Shown: piece by piece, positions 31,717 to 41,724 of the stretch
Position numbering within the stretch: the stretch's first letter is position 1
How the letters are laid out: the number at the start of each line of letters is the position of its first letter
Made by a program: the position numbers and the translations under genes
Assembly (NCBI GenBank): GCA_015179045.1
Contig: WHUZ01000021.1
Location: 724,037 to 788,036 of the forward strand
Reading direction: 5' to 3'
Origin: Kalaharituber pfeilii
Lineage: Eukaryota; Ascomycota; Pezizomycetes; Pezizales; Pezizaceae
Length of the DNA stretch: 64,000 nt
Notes under the pieces: model-generated
Databases searched by the model: none
Seen by the model: only the letters and a program-made list of their open reading frames with translations
What the model was told of the DNA's origin: nothing

Positions 31717-31868
31717 TGTAGAAAACCTTCAATCGTTCGATAGGAAACTCGTGGGGATGCACTGCGATGTAGAGATAGATCTGTGAGAGAAAGGAGCAAA
31801 GCTTCGACCGGTTCCTTGTAAAAATGTCCAGTGCCTTAGTCTTCGGTACATGGTCAGTAGTAGTAGAG

Positions 31869-32963
31869 CCTGAGGTGGGAGTCCTCTTTTTTTTTTTTTT
31901 AATATCAATACTCGTGTGCCGCCCAATGGGCTATGGCGAGGGTTTTATTTAACGAAAAAGTCAACAGTCTCATCCTAACTCTAAATACATATGATCCCGC
32001 GTAGCCCTCCGTGATGCGGGTGGCGCCCAGTATGATCCCCTACTTCCGTCCCCTCTCCGACTCATACTGGACCGACTTGTGCCATCTTCCGCTCAGTCTC
32101 ACCCTCTCAACGTCCGTCGCTTTCTCCAAATATACCACCACTGAACTCGTCTTCTTGCCTTCCTCCTCCAGCAATGTCTTCTTCAGCCAGCGAATCCAAG
32201 GTGGACAGAAAGGGGAAGAGGAGGGACGTGGAGGAAATGGACTTGACGACGTAATCTTTCATTTTTGGAGGAGCGGGTTGTCTCAGGGGTTTTATTTCCT
32301 CTATTCCCTTATGAATGTCGGTGTATATAGTGAGTTGTTTGTTTTTAGGTGCCTGTCTCCGGGCCATAAGGACTTCGGTCCAGGGACCCTGCCATGGCGA
32401 ACAGCTGCAAGCGGGGTTACGTGAAATTAAAAAAAAAAAAAAAAAAAAGCCAGCGAATCCCCCGTATCTTCCCTAACTCCGTATTCGCCGCTTCCAACCA
32501 CTTCTTGACCTTTCCCAGGTCTTTCCTCAAAGCGATGCCGTGTATGACGATGCCTGCTCCTCCCTTGGTTGTGGCATCGGGAGTGGTTGTCGAAGACTTG
32601 TTGGTGAGGTGTCGCCGGTATGCTTCCTCTTGGGTAGGAAGCTTACCTCTTTGCCTGCGTGGCGACGGCGCTGGTGCTGGTGCTTTTGGTGACGGTGGTG
32701 GTGCCGGCGTCGATGGTGCCGGCGAGGGCAATGGCTGTGGCGGTGGCGGTGGTGGTGGGGCTCCCGTTGCTGCGATCTTTTTTCGCCTCCTCGTCGCTGA
32801 GTTGGCGTTTTATCTCGTATGGCTGGTTACGAGCGGGCATCTTCCCTTTCCTCTTCCTGGAGCTTGAGGGGGTCAAGATGTCACGTGGTGGTGGTGGCGC
32901 TGGTGGCCCGGGTGTTGGCGTCTGAGCCGCCGCCTTTCTCTTCCTTGTCCTGAGGTGGGAGTC
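31869..32963 (-). mobile_element. ORF1-only element nested in G2 gag, 15-bp TSD
   Basis: The element 31884-32948 is flanked by CCTGAGGTGGGAGTC at 31869-31883 and 32949-32963. On the minus strand it encodes a proline/alanine-rich stretch, then GAGIVIHGIALRKDLGKVKK and WLEAANTELGKIRGIRWL, a nested LINE-B insertion, and the ORF1 end (KKTSSVVVYLEKATD). The terminal hairpin and poly(A) follow. Without the nested copy it is about 800 bp and 5'-truncated relative to the copy at 23644. Confidence 0.9.
32185..32460 (+). mobile_element. LINE-B 3' end nested in the ORF1-only element, 13-bp TSD
   Basis: The 250-bp element (32198-32447) is flanked by AGCCAGCGAATCC (32185-32197 and 32448-32460). The LINE-B tail GCCTGTCTCCGGGCC, CCCTGCCATGGCGAAC, GCGGGGTTACGTGAAATT is complete. 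It sits three levels deep: LINE-B in ORF1-only element in G2. Confidence 0.93.
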
Positions 32964-33199
32964 GCTGAGCGGAGGGTAGCAACTGTAGTATGGAGTTGTT
33001 GTACAGTACTCTGTAAGTCCTGGAAGTACGATCACAACTCAAGAGGCATAGTGAAGATCGATGAGACGTAGCGCTAGTTGATGGCGTTATGAAGGGAGCT
33101 GTTGGCAACAAAGATGACCCTTCCAAAAGAAGTATTTCATGCATAAGGGTGTCGTCCATAGCGATTCGTAGCAGGTGGGATAAAGGTGACTGGTCAAAC

Positions 33200-33584
33200 T
33201 GTAAGGGCGCTGCTGGGATCAGTAGGCGAAGGCACGATCGCAGGTGCTATGAGACAGCAGGGATAGAGAGGGACAAGGTAGAAGAGAGAATGAGTGTATG
33301 TTGACTAGTGGAGACTACATACAGGCGGGTAGGAGAGGTATATATGGACGAGAGAGTGTGAACAGAAGTAGCAGGTACGAGTATTGCATGAACTTGGACA
33401 TGACGATCTAGAAGAAGACAGATGGAAATAGAACAATACATGACGACATAGAAGAGTCCTTGTAGAATGCTGTAGAATGATATAGAGCTATGGCGGCGGT
33501 TCGAGAGCATTCTGTGGTTCGGGTCGATCACTGCACGGTGGTTACCAAGAACTAATCCCTGTTATTTCCTATTGCGGCATGACA
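33200..33584 (-). repeat. 5' LTR of G2
   Basis: 385 bp with TGTAAGGGCGCTGC and GCGGCATGACA edges on the plus strand. The first minus-strand bases after it, GTTTGACCAGTCACC, are the primer-binding region, but I cannot match a tRNA by eye. Confidence 0.9.
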
Positions 33585-33656
33585 AGTGAGCGGCGCGAGC
33601 TAGCTCTAGCTGAGCTGGAGGGTGAGCTGGAGCCAGCTTGTGGGGTAAGTGATTTC

Positions 33657-33835
33657 TTTTTTTTTTTTTTTTTTTTTTTCCATCACGTAACTCCGCTTGC
33701 AACACCAAGCCATGGCAGGGTCCCTGGGCAAGCCCTCGAAGCTCGGAGACAGGCTTAACAAACAAAGAAATTTCTATCTACTTATAAAACCTGATTCCAG
33801 AAACCTCTGGATAGTCCTTCCGGTTTCTGCCCGTA
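33657..33835 (-). mobile_element. LINE-B 3' end
   Basis: A T run is followed by CACGTAACTCCGCTTGC, AGCCATGGCAGGGTCCC, GAGACAGGC, and UTR shared with 9780-9890 (AACCTGATTCCAGA). It lies just inside the putative intron that starts at 33646. No TSD was found. Confidence 0.75.
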
Positions 33836-33927
33836 GCTGTAACAATTTATACTTAGTTATATTAAATAGAAGATATAGAGGTTAAATATAACATTATATA
33901 CCCTACAGGTGCCTACAAGATTAATAT

Positions 33928-34304
33928 AGGGCTGTTACAGATTCACTACAACGTAGGATGGGTGGTCAGTAGATACATGTATGCAGTATATACATATGTA
34001 ATATAGGTGATATACGACAGTCAGGTGCCAGTATCACAGTCACGAGTGCTATATGAGCTATGCAAAGTACTAGCGAGTATCACTGGTTAAGTGTCTTTTT
34101 GGTCTGGTGAATAGTAACTCTTTATATTTACTACTATCCATTGAAGAGCGAACAGAGAGGTCGGGGGAGCGAGGAGGGGGTGGAGCGGAGTTAACCTTAC
34201 TTTATGTAACTAGCACACCATCGCCATAGCCTTAGGGCGGCAAGCGATTAAATGATATAAAAAAAAAAAAAAAAAAAAAAAAAACTACTATCCATTACAA
34301 GAGC
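33928..34304 (-). mobile_element. Solo LTR-like element (second copy)
   Basis: 33933-34299 has TGTAATGG ... CTGTAACA ends on the minus strand and near-duplicate flanks AGGGC / AGAGC. It matches 10639-10861 through GACACTT-ACCAG-GATACT and AGCTCATATAGCA. A LINE-A tail is nested near one end. Confidence 0.65.
34130..34296 (+). mobile_element. LINE-A 3' end nested in the solo LTR, 13-bp TSD
   Basis: The 141-bp element (34143-34283) is flanked by ACTACTATCCATT (34130-34142 and 34284-34296). It carries CCATCGCCATAGCC, GGCAAGCGATTAAATGATAT and a long A run. Confidence 0.93.
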
Positions 34305-34753
34305 TATCTGCACTCTGTTACGGCTAAAGGTAAGACTTACCGATTTTTTTTTTTTTTTTTTAATATCATTACTCGCGTGCCGCCCTGGGGGCTATGGCGA
34401 GATTAGTTACATGAGATTAGATACATATGAAGGTAGAAGAAAAGGAATAAGAAAAGATCCTGTGTGTCTCCTATGCCCCTGCCCACTCCAAGATGTCTCT
34501 TAGTGGGTCTGTGTCCTTGCTCTTCGGAGGAGTGACCAAGTCTTGCATGCCCCTGGCCACTTTCGTTTCCATGTCCTGCACCTAGTGAGCACCTGTTCAG
34601 TAGTCTCCTCCTCCTCCCCACACCATCGACATTCTGGGCTGTCTGCTTTCCCGATTTCGTACTGCCATTTCCGTAGTAACTTGCCGCCCAGTATTCCTGC
34701 TAGTGTGGCTATGTGTCGACTTCCAAGTCTTGTCAAGGGACGGTAGCTGAGCC

Positions 34754-35023
34754 CTAGCCGGTTTCTCTCTGTGGCGCGCTGATGTCTCGAGGTTTGTCGT
34801 ATCCCATCTTCTGTTATGGTTTCATCTTGGTAGGGGAGGCCTGTGCCTATTTTCGCAGCTGTGTCTGCCTCGGTGTTCCCTTTGACTCCTAGCCGGTTTC
34901 TCTCTGTGGCGCGCTGATGTCTCGAGGTTTGTCGTATCCCATCTTCTGTTATGGTTTCATCTTGGTAGGGGAGGCCTGTGCCTATTTTCGCAGCTGTGTC
35001 TGCCTCGGTGTTCCCTTTGACTC
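34754..35023. repeat. Exact 135-bp tandem duplication within LINE-A ORF2
   Basis: CTAGCCGGTTTCTCTCTGTG recurs at an offset of 135 bp (34754 and 34889), with the sequence between apparently identical. The duplication keeps the frame. Confidence 0.9.
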
Positions 35024-35969
35024 CTATATGGGACTTGACCCACATCACTGCAATGTTCCAGTCACCTCGGTCTGTTCTCGCTTTCCAGGCGTCTCTAACC
35101 AGTTTTGCCGGTCCTTTGTGGGTGGGCTCTCCCTGCGCGATCTTTAGGAGCTTGGATATCGATACCTTAGAGTCGGTTATGATCAGGAGTTACCCAGCTT
35201 GATTGCGTAATGCTTCGCTCATGGCAATGAGTTCTGCATCATTGACAGTAGTCTATTCCCCTAGGTATGTGGAAGTAGAGGTGTCTTTTGCGTAGGTGCC
35301 TAGGCCTGTCTTGTAATCTATCCTGCTCCCGTCAGTGTAGACGGAGTTCCACCCCTCATCCTCGGCATTGGCTATGGCATTCTCGAACTCGAGCTTGTCT
35401 GCGTCCGCAGGTAGCGCTGGTAGGATGGCTAGTGGTAGGGGGTTGTTGTGTGAGAGAGACCCCCGTAGGTAGCTGCACTCAGTATCCCTGTTTTGGATTA
35501 TCTCATCGTGGAACCGTAGGGCCCTGGCTTCTACCCTCTGGCGTTCTCCTTCTAGGAATGTTTGGGCTGATTCTAGGTTGGCTATTCCTTCGACTACGTC
35601 TCGCCTGGTACCCCACGGGGCTGCAGTAATCTTCTGTGCTACTGTGTATTGCCATTTTTCTATGTCTTTGATCTTGGTTGCTGGTGGAGACTGTCTTGAG
35701 TAGTCCTGCCATGCCCAGCATCCCCATGTGGCGATTGTGCGTGCGATGCTTGTATATATCTGTCGTTTCTTGCCTGGTGTGAGGCGAGTTAGTCTCGATG
35801 CCACTCCCCATGCTGCCTTCCCAAGAAGTAGTCTCTTCTTATGATATCGAGTAAATTTTAGCTCCCAATCTACTGTCAATCCGGTTAGCGTATAGTCAGG
35901 GCCTTTTACCCTAATTATTAGTGTCTCGGACTTGTTTGGGTCAATTTCGAATCCATGCTCTGCTGCTGT

Positions 35970-35975
35970 TTCGGT

Positions 35976-36009
<34 letters not shown>

Positions 36010-36520
36010 CACATAACCCCGCTTGTAGCACTAAGCCATGGCAGGGTCCCTGGGCAAGCCCTCATAGCCCGGAGACAGGCTAAACTAACTCTTTACATAC
36101 ATGGCCCCCACGCGCCGTCGCTCCCGCTTTCCTAGCTTCTAGAACTTGACCCCAGCGAAGAAATTCTCTAAAACGTCATACTCCTTCCTATTCTCCACCT
36201 TTCTTTTCCAATCCTTTCCCATGTCGCTCCACCTCTCAAAACCTTCTGGGCGGTTCTTCTAACTTCTGCATCGCAAAGCGAGGTGCTCCCCGGTTTGCAC
36301 CTCCCCGCACCTGCACTTATCCGACTCAGCTGCCCCTATCCTCTTCAACCACACCGCACACCTCCCTCTCTCAAGGCGCAAGGCAGTGAAATTGGATACT
36401 GCTATCCTATTCCACTCCATGACCTTTCCTCCTCTAAAGCCGTCTACTTCTCTCTTCTCCTTCCTCCACGCCTTCACCCTCTGGCGCACCCCACTTCCGG
36501 TAGCCACTTCGGTGATTTTT
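35970..36520 (-). mobile_element. LINE-B copy nested in LINE-A, 13-bp TSD
   Basis: The 525-bp element (35983-36507) is flanked by TTCGGTGATTTTT. It holds the LINE-B ORF2 C-terminus with the finger CRCGEVQTGEHLALRC, followed after a stop by RPEGFERWSDMGKDWKRKVE. The UTR and tail read GCCTGTCTCCGGGC, CCATGGCTTAGTG, GGGGTTATGTGATTTT and poly(A) on the minus strand. Confidence 0.92.
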
Positions 36521-37378
36521 GCCCTGTGTATCTTTATGGCTTGTCGGAGTTTTAGGAGTGACGGATGTGAGATTACATTGGGAAAATCATCGACATATGA
36601 CCTGGTGAAGTTGTGTTGGTCTACCTTCTCTGCCACAGGTGCTACACCTATCAGGAATAGTACTGGGGATAGTGGAGATCCTTGCAGTGTACCATCTGTC
36701 ATCCTTCCTGTAGCTCTCCTTTTGCCATCCCATGTCATGTTGTAGTTGGTCGGCATCATAAAAGCTTCTACAAAGCTCTCTAGGTTATGGTCTGTTTGTC
36801 TTATTCGAGCAACCACCTTGTCCCTTTGAAGAAAGTTAAAAGCTGACTTAATATCGTCTCCCACTAGGGCTACCCATTCTTTCTTCTGTAGCTTCTTCTC
36901 TGTCTCCTTCAGCACTTGTCGCTGTAGATCCTCTGCACCTCGATGGCGTCTTCCTCCAAGCCGAGTGTCTCTGAAAAGGTCGTCTTTTCTTTGTAGCAGG
37001 TCTGCGATGACTTTTTGTCCTAGCTTCGCTACTGTGTTCAGAAGCATTATGGGTCTCCAGCTCCCTACCTGATCTCTGGGTTTCCCTTTCTTGAGTATTA
37101 TAACCACCTCAAAGCCTGTGGCAAAATCGTAGTCACCGTTTATATATTCTACAATTCTCTCTCTTATAGCAGTCCATAGAGTCGTACCCTTCAGAAGCTT
37201 CAGTAAGCCATATTGTATGCCATCGGGTCCCGGTGCTGATCAAGACTTACCGAATATCGGATAAGGAACCACTATTATATCGCTATAAGACTCGCTAACA
37301 TGTGTCTGATCAACACTAGGCAAGCGTCGGTACACTTTGACCGTTCAGTGGTTACCTCACAGATGTGTGTGTCAGTTC

Positions 37379-38358
37379 ATGTATGTTCGCTACACACCTT
37401 CCCATACTGCCCAGCGATACGAGCAAAGAAAGATGGGAGGAGATCATCGCCGAAGAAGAAGAGGAGGGTTGGAAAAGCGCTTACACAGATGGAAGCCGAG
37501 TGAACAACCTCACCGGAGCGGGAATACACTGCCGAGGCCAAGACGACCACTTCTACCTAGGTAGGAGATGCACAGTCAACAACGGAGAGATGATCGCCAT
37601 AAGCCACGCCCTCAATCATGAGGGGGAACTAATGATCATCACCGACTCACGCACGGCTATCTCCAGACTACAAAAGATAGCAAACGGCGATCCAAACGTC
37701 GAAGGCACATCCATGGAAGTCAGGAGACAGTGGGAAATGCGGATCAGCTGTGGAGACCTGGACACAGTGGTTATGTGGGTCAAAGGCCACAAAGGGGTAG
37801 AGGGGAACACCAGGGCAGACATGGCAGCCAAAATAGGCATAGCCATATAATACGAAGACGACACGGTCACCGAAGCGGGGATAAGACAGGAAGCCCGAAG
37901 CCTCAGGGCCGAGGAACGGAACCGCCTGGGGCTATCATATAGACCCCTTCAGCGAATAGACAACCGGAAAAGGATCTCCACCCTAGCAGGGACCCTCAGC
38001 AACAAGGGCCTCAAAGAGTGGTGACACAGTATTGGGAAAGCAGACTCCCCGGAGTGCCGATGGTGCGGCAGAGCGCTGGAAAATCTAAAACATATAACGA
38101 ATGAATGCTAGGCATGGAAGGAAAAACTCCAAGACGGAGCCAATGGACTCAGACAACCGGACAAGGACACGAATCTGGCGGAAATTCTGGATTGGGCGAG
38201 AGAGGAGTAAAAAGGGAGGATTTCTTACTTTGGAGAAGCAGGGGGATTTTCTTACCTTCCGTTCCATTTACCTACATGTAACTAAACATCGCCATAGCCC
38301 ATAGGGCGGCATGCAATTAATGAAATTAAAAAAAAAAAAAAATGTATGTTCGCTACAC
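37379..38358 (+). mobile_element. LINE-A copy of 946 bp, 17-bp TSD
   Basis: The element 37396-38341 is flanked by ATGTATGTTCGCTACAC (37379-37395 and 38342-38358). It covers RNase H to poly(A). Confidence 0.95.
37430..38210 (+). pseudogene. LINE-A RNase H and C-terminal finger
   Basis: RNase H motifs are in order: WKSAYTDGSRVNN, NNGEMIAISHAL, ITDSRTAISRLQ, then VKGHKGVEGNTRADMAAK, giving the usual D-E-D-D set. The frame stops at 37848 (TAA), then continues as TEAGIRQEARSLRAEERNRL, GLSYRPLQRID, a stop in KEW, the finger ECRWCGRALENLKHITNEC, and the family C-terminus NLAEILDWAREE-stop. The hairpin CATCGCCATAGCCCATAGGG and poly(A) follow at 38286-38341. Confidence 0.88.
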
Positions 38359-38362
38359 TACT

Positions 38363-38449
38363 GTGCTTCACCACTCCCTACCATAGCGAATAGCTGCATG
38401 CAGTGTCACGTGATAAAAAACAAAAAACAAAAAAAAAGTGCTTTACCAC
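38363..38449 (+). mobile_element. LINE-B tail stub in the mariner TIR
   Basis: 38375-38437 reads CTACCATAGCGAATAGCTGC, GTGTCACGTGAT, and an A-rich run broken by C. The TSD GTGCTTCACCAC / GTGCTTTACCAC has one mismatch. The TIR is cut just after its first bases. Confidence 0.85.
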
Positions 38450-39072
38450 ATCTCGACGTACACCACAATTCGACGCACTTCCCCACCAAAACTAGCCATG
38501 CAGAAGAGCATGTACCTCAACCACTAGAGTAGAATTTTGTAGGCGCTATTTAGAGATACTAAATAAATACTTGTTCTTCATGTTTAGCACCTCTGCTTGC
38601 TCAAAGAAAGCATTCTCAAGGAATTATGGCATAGCGAAATTTGTAACAATGTCTTGGCATCTATTTGTATGGGATTCTCATATAATATTTCAGCAGATTG
38701 AACATACTACTCTTTTTCAGCACTATCACACGAATGGCCATAGGCTTGTGATTAAAGGGTCTCTTCTAGCTGTATATTGACTCACTTGACTTTATTCAAT
38801 CCATTTTGATATATTGCATAGTTGGCATGCTGATATATATTTTCAGGTGATCTTCCGCTACTATTTATATACAATATTTCTATGAGAATGAAAATATTTT
38901 GAACAATTCAACAATTACTTTAAGGATTATATTGATGCTATTCATGTATACCTCCATAGGGAGAGGGTTACCCAAATAAAGTATTTAAATATTTTTATTG
39001 AATGAATTGCAGATGCAGGGGGTAGATTTCCATATCTGCAATTTTACCGCAAAAATATATGCGAAGACTTAT

Positions 39073-39697
39073 ATGAAAATGTGCAGATTTTTTTTTTTTT
39101 TTTTTATATCATTTATCGCTTACCGCCCTGTGGGCTATGGTGATGTGTTAGGTACATATGATCAACAGGAACTAAATGAGATAGAGAAAATAAAATACTA
39201 GCACACTGAAATGTAACTGAAGTCACCCTCCATCCTCTTCCATCATCTCCATCAGCCCCTGTAGTAGGTCATCTTCTCCTTCTCTGCACTTTGGGGGTTT
39301 TCTTATTGCTGCCATGTCCTCGGGCCATTTCTTCTGCCACACTGTACACCCCTCCAGTAAATGTCCAGTGGTCTCCTCCGCCTCCCCACACCACCTACAC
39401 CCTGAGTCTGTCGCCTCCCCTATGTGATGTCTCCATGCGCGTAGTCCCTTCGCCCCCAACAGTCCTACTAGTCTCGATATTCGCGCGCCGAGTCTCTCCA
39501 GAGGTCGGTATGTCAGACCCAGTCTATTCCTTTCTCGTGCTCTCTCTCGCTTTGCCTCCTGTCTTATCCCCGCTTCCGTCACCACCTCTGCCGCGCATTG
39601 TAGCGCTGTCCCTATTCTCGCTGCCTTATCTGCTGCTTCATTTCCTGGTATACTTTTATGACTTTTCACCCACATCACAGCCATGAAAATGTGCAGA
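39073..39697 (-). mobile_element. LINE-A copy nested in the mariner-like element, 15-bp TSD
   Basis: The 595-bp element (39088-39682) is flanked by ATGAAAATGTGCAGA (39073-39087 and 39683-39697). The ORF2 C-terminus is open (39684-39223): AVMWVKSHKSIPGNEAADKA, GLTYRPLERLGARI, the finger CRWCGEAEETTGHLLEGC, and a C-terminus ending MEMMEEDGG. The hairpin has ACC...GGT in place of GCC...GGC, a pair-preserving change. Confidence 0.93.
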
Positions 39698-40126
39698 GAT
39701 ATAATTCATTCATAACTACTTTTTTTATAAGAGTAGAGATGCAGGATCTGAAGAATGATGCGCCTCCTAAAAGGCGCATAGAAAAGTAGGTTCTGTGCGT
39801 GGGGATATACAGTTTCTCATTCGCTGAGTTTGGTGGGAAAGTGCGTCGAATTGTGGTGTGCGTCGAGATGTGGTGAAATACAGTAATATATGTATGATGC
39901 TTATAAAGCAACCTGCGTCACTTATGATATCTTTACTAATAATACCCGGTTACCATATAGATAACAGTTCTCTCGATTATTGGTATCGGAAAGGGGATCT
40001 GCATTATCATGTGTTTCTGTTACGTTACTATTTCTATATTTACTTATCTATTTTACAAGATGGTGTTATCACATTACAGTCATGTTATTAGTTGTTGACA
40101 AGTCATGTATTAACTCTAAGATGTAC

Positions 40127-41180
40127 ACCTACCACAGACAGGCATTGAGGTCATTGACCTCAAGTTGTGCAAGGAAGACGCCCCAGCCAAATAGGAAAAG
40201 GCCGGCTAAGGGTGACTCGGTAGCTCTTTTTACAGACGGCAGCCGTAGTGAGGAAGGCGGTGTTGGTGGCGGATGGTGCTGGAGGCAGGTGGTAGCAGGT
40301 GAGTCAGAGGGGTCCCGGTGGGTAGGCACAAAGGCAACTGTGTGGGACGGTGAGGTCTCAGGAATGAGGGGTGCCCTTGAAGCAGTTGATGGTAGTGCAA
40401 AAGTACTACTACTCGCAGATTCTCAGGCAGCTATCAGTACAGTCCAGAAAGCAGGAAAAACTAGCAAGGCAAGAACCGCGGACCTAGCGCGGGTGATAGA
40501 ACTGATTGCAGAGAGGCGGCGGAGGCTAAGGAAGGCGGATGCAGTGAAGCTGGCATGGGTCAAGGCCCACGTGGGGATAGAAGGCAATGAGAAGGCGGAT
40601 GAGTTGGCCAAAGAGGGGGCCAAGGGCATGAGGTATGATGGGCAGGCCATTGAGGGTGGGCTGCGTCAAGAGTTAGTTCGAAAAAGAAAAGAGGAGAGGG
40701 AGCATGCAGGGTTTGGGAAGGGCAAATTCGTAAAGTGGGGCAGGAGAGCACTCACAAATTACACTTGGCTGCGGACTGGAAAAGGCGGAGCTATGTGGAG
40801 GAGGATGGTCAGTGGCGAGGAGGTACAATGCACATGTGGTGAGGCATGAAGTGCTGAGCATGTGGTGTTCAGATGCACAGAACTGGAGCGGCCCCAGAGG
40901 AAGAACAAAAATGGGGCACATGTCACCTGGTAGTCCTGGAAGGACCTAAAGGAGAAAGGATGGAAGTAAGAAGACGTGGAAGGTGACCCAGTTGAGTACT
41001 GGTTTGCCTACCTCGATTTAGGGTAGCCGTGGACCGGGGGACGGAGGGCACTGGGTGCTCAAGGGTGTATGTAGATTCCGTAGTTAGTTGTCTCAAACCT
41101 GGCCCAGGTATATGGGTCCTTGCCATAGGCTGGTAGCCTATATGCGGGGTTACGTGAATAAAAAAAAAAAAAAAAAAAAA
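40127..41180 (+). pseudogene. LINE-B ORF2 end: RNase H, finger and tail
   Basis: RNase H motifs are complete to about 40849: VALFTDGSRSEEGG, VWDGEVSGMRGAL, LLLADSQAAISTV, KLAWVKAHVGIEGNEKADEL. The finger reads CTCGEA, a stop (40847), then SAEHVVFRC. Further stops follow. The LINE-B tail is at 41100-41180 (TATGCGGGGTTACGTGAAT plus poly(A)). A loose duplication, CTCTAAGATGTA / CTC-AAGATATA (40114 and 41188), may be the TSD. It is inserted in the G3 LTR. Confidence 0.82.
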
Positions 41181-41724
41181 TCGGGCGCTCAAGATATAAG
41201 CCTTAGCTATCGCCATTAGTTAGAAAGAATCAAGACACTAGTGGTGTCCTAAGTTGTACTCGAACTCTAAGCTTATCGCTTACCTTTTGCCCGCTCCTCT
41301 TTGTCGCTTGACTTTAGCCGTACCATTTCCACTGCACTGCTACCGCTTAGCGATACTTAAGAGCTTACGTGTAACATTACACCACTCACCTCTTACTTAA
41401 TTCCCATGCTCCATATCCTATTCCTGCTTGCACTACTGGTGTGCGTAATTATTGTTGATGACCATAACTTACTTACTGTACTCAAGAACTACAGGAACAG
41501 GTTAACTCTTATCAAGACGAACTTGCTTCACAGCAGTTACAGTAAGAACACCTCTACGCCGATATTGAATTCCTATTTTAGGAGTGCGACAAAAGCCATC
41601 GACTTCGAATAGCTACCGAAGAAAATATTCGTTGGCTCTTATCGCAAGTAGCTACTATGAGGCAAGAACTAAATATTGCCTACTCACATTTATCCCCTGT
41701 GAAGAAAGCTAGACTCGCATAACT

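Larger units (their letters stand above)
26275..33589 (-). mobile_element. Gypsy chromovirus G2, full span with 5-bp TSD
   Basis: The element is 26280-33584 and is flanked by AGTGA at 26275-26279 and 33585-33589. LTRs are at 26280-27042 (3') and 33200-33584 (5') with TGTCATGCC ... CCCTTACA ends on the minus strand. A purine tract (AGAAGAGGGGAGATAC) abuts the 3' LTR. The coding part is broken by mutations and at least nine LINE-derived insertions; without those the element would be about 5 kb. Confidence 0.92.
34500..37107 (-). pseudogene. LINE-A ORF2 (RT, RNase H, zinc finger), broken
   Basis: The RT part (about 37107-36521) has GKPRDQVGSWRPIMLLNTVA, DDIKSAFNFLQRDKV, GTLQGSPLSPVLFLIGVAP and the catalytic YVDD. 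The stretch after the nested LINE-B (35879-35253) has KRQIYTSIARTIATWGCWAW and the RNase H start VYTDGSR. An in-frame TAG follows YLGE. RNase H continues with ITDSKVSI and WVKSHIGVKGNTEAD (34500-35048), then the finger CRWCGEEEETTEQVLTRC. An in-frame 135-bp duplication (34754-35023) repeats about 45 residues after the last RNase H motif. It is inactive. Confidence 0.88.
34332..37253 (-). mobile_element. LINE-A copy of 2.9 kb, 12-bp TSD
   Basis: The element 34344-37241 is flanked by AAGACTTACCGA (34332-34343 and 37242-37253). It carries the RT, RNase H, C-terminal finger, 3' UTR, terminal hairpin and poly(A) of ORF2. It is 5'-truncated within the region before RT. A LINE-B copy is nested at 35983-36507. 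Confidence 0.93.
38359..39885. mobile_element. Mariner-like element with TA flanks, two nested LINE insertions
   Basis: TA dinucleotides at 38359-38360 and 39884-39885 flank 38361-39883. Ends match as inverted repeats of about 55 bp: CTGTGCTT-ACCACATCTCGACG, TACACCACAATTCGACGCAC, CCCACCAAA against the reverse of 39827-39883. Without its nested LINE-B stub (38375) and LINE-A copy (39088) it is about 840 bp. The interior (38520-39080) has no transposase I can recognise. A second end lies at 51260-51445, so this is a family. Confidence 0.8.
34316..41381 (+). mobile_element. LTR of gypsy element G3, split by nested insertions
   Basis: Outer pieces are 34316-34343, 37254-37395, 39886-40125 and 41181-41381. 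Together they match the G4 LTR (62233-62932) through TGTTACGGCTAA-GGTAAGACTTAC, CTGATCA-CACTAGGCAA, AGTCATGTAT and the end TAACATTACA. The insertions are LINE-A at 34344, LINE-A at 37396, a mariner-like element at 38361 and LINE-B near 40127. Net length is about 600 bp. The internal region of G3 starts at 41382. Confidence 0.8.
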
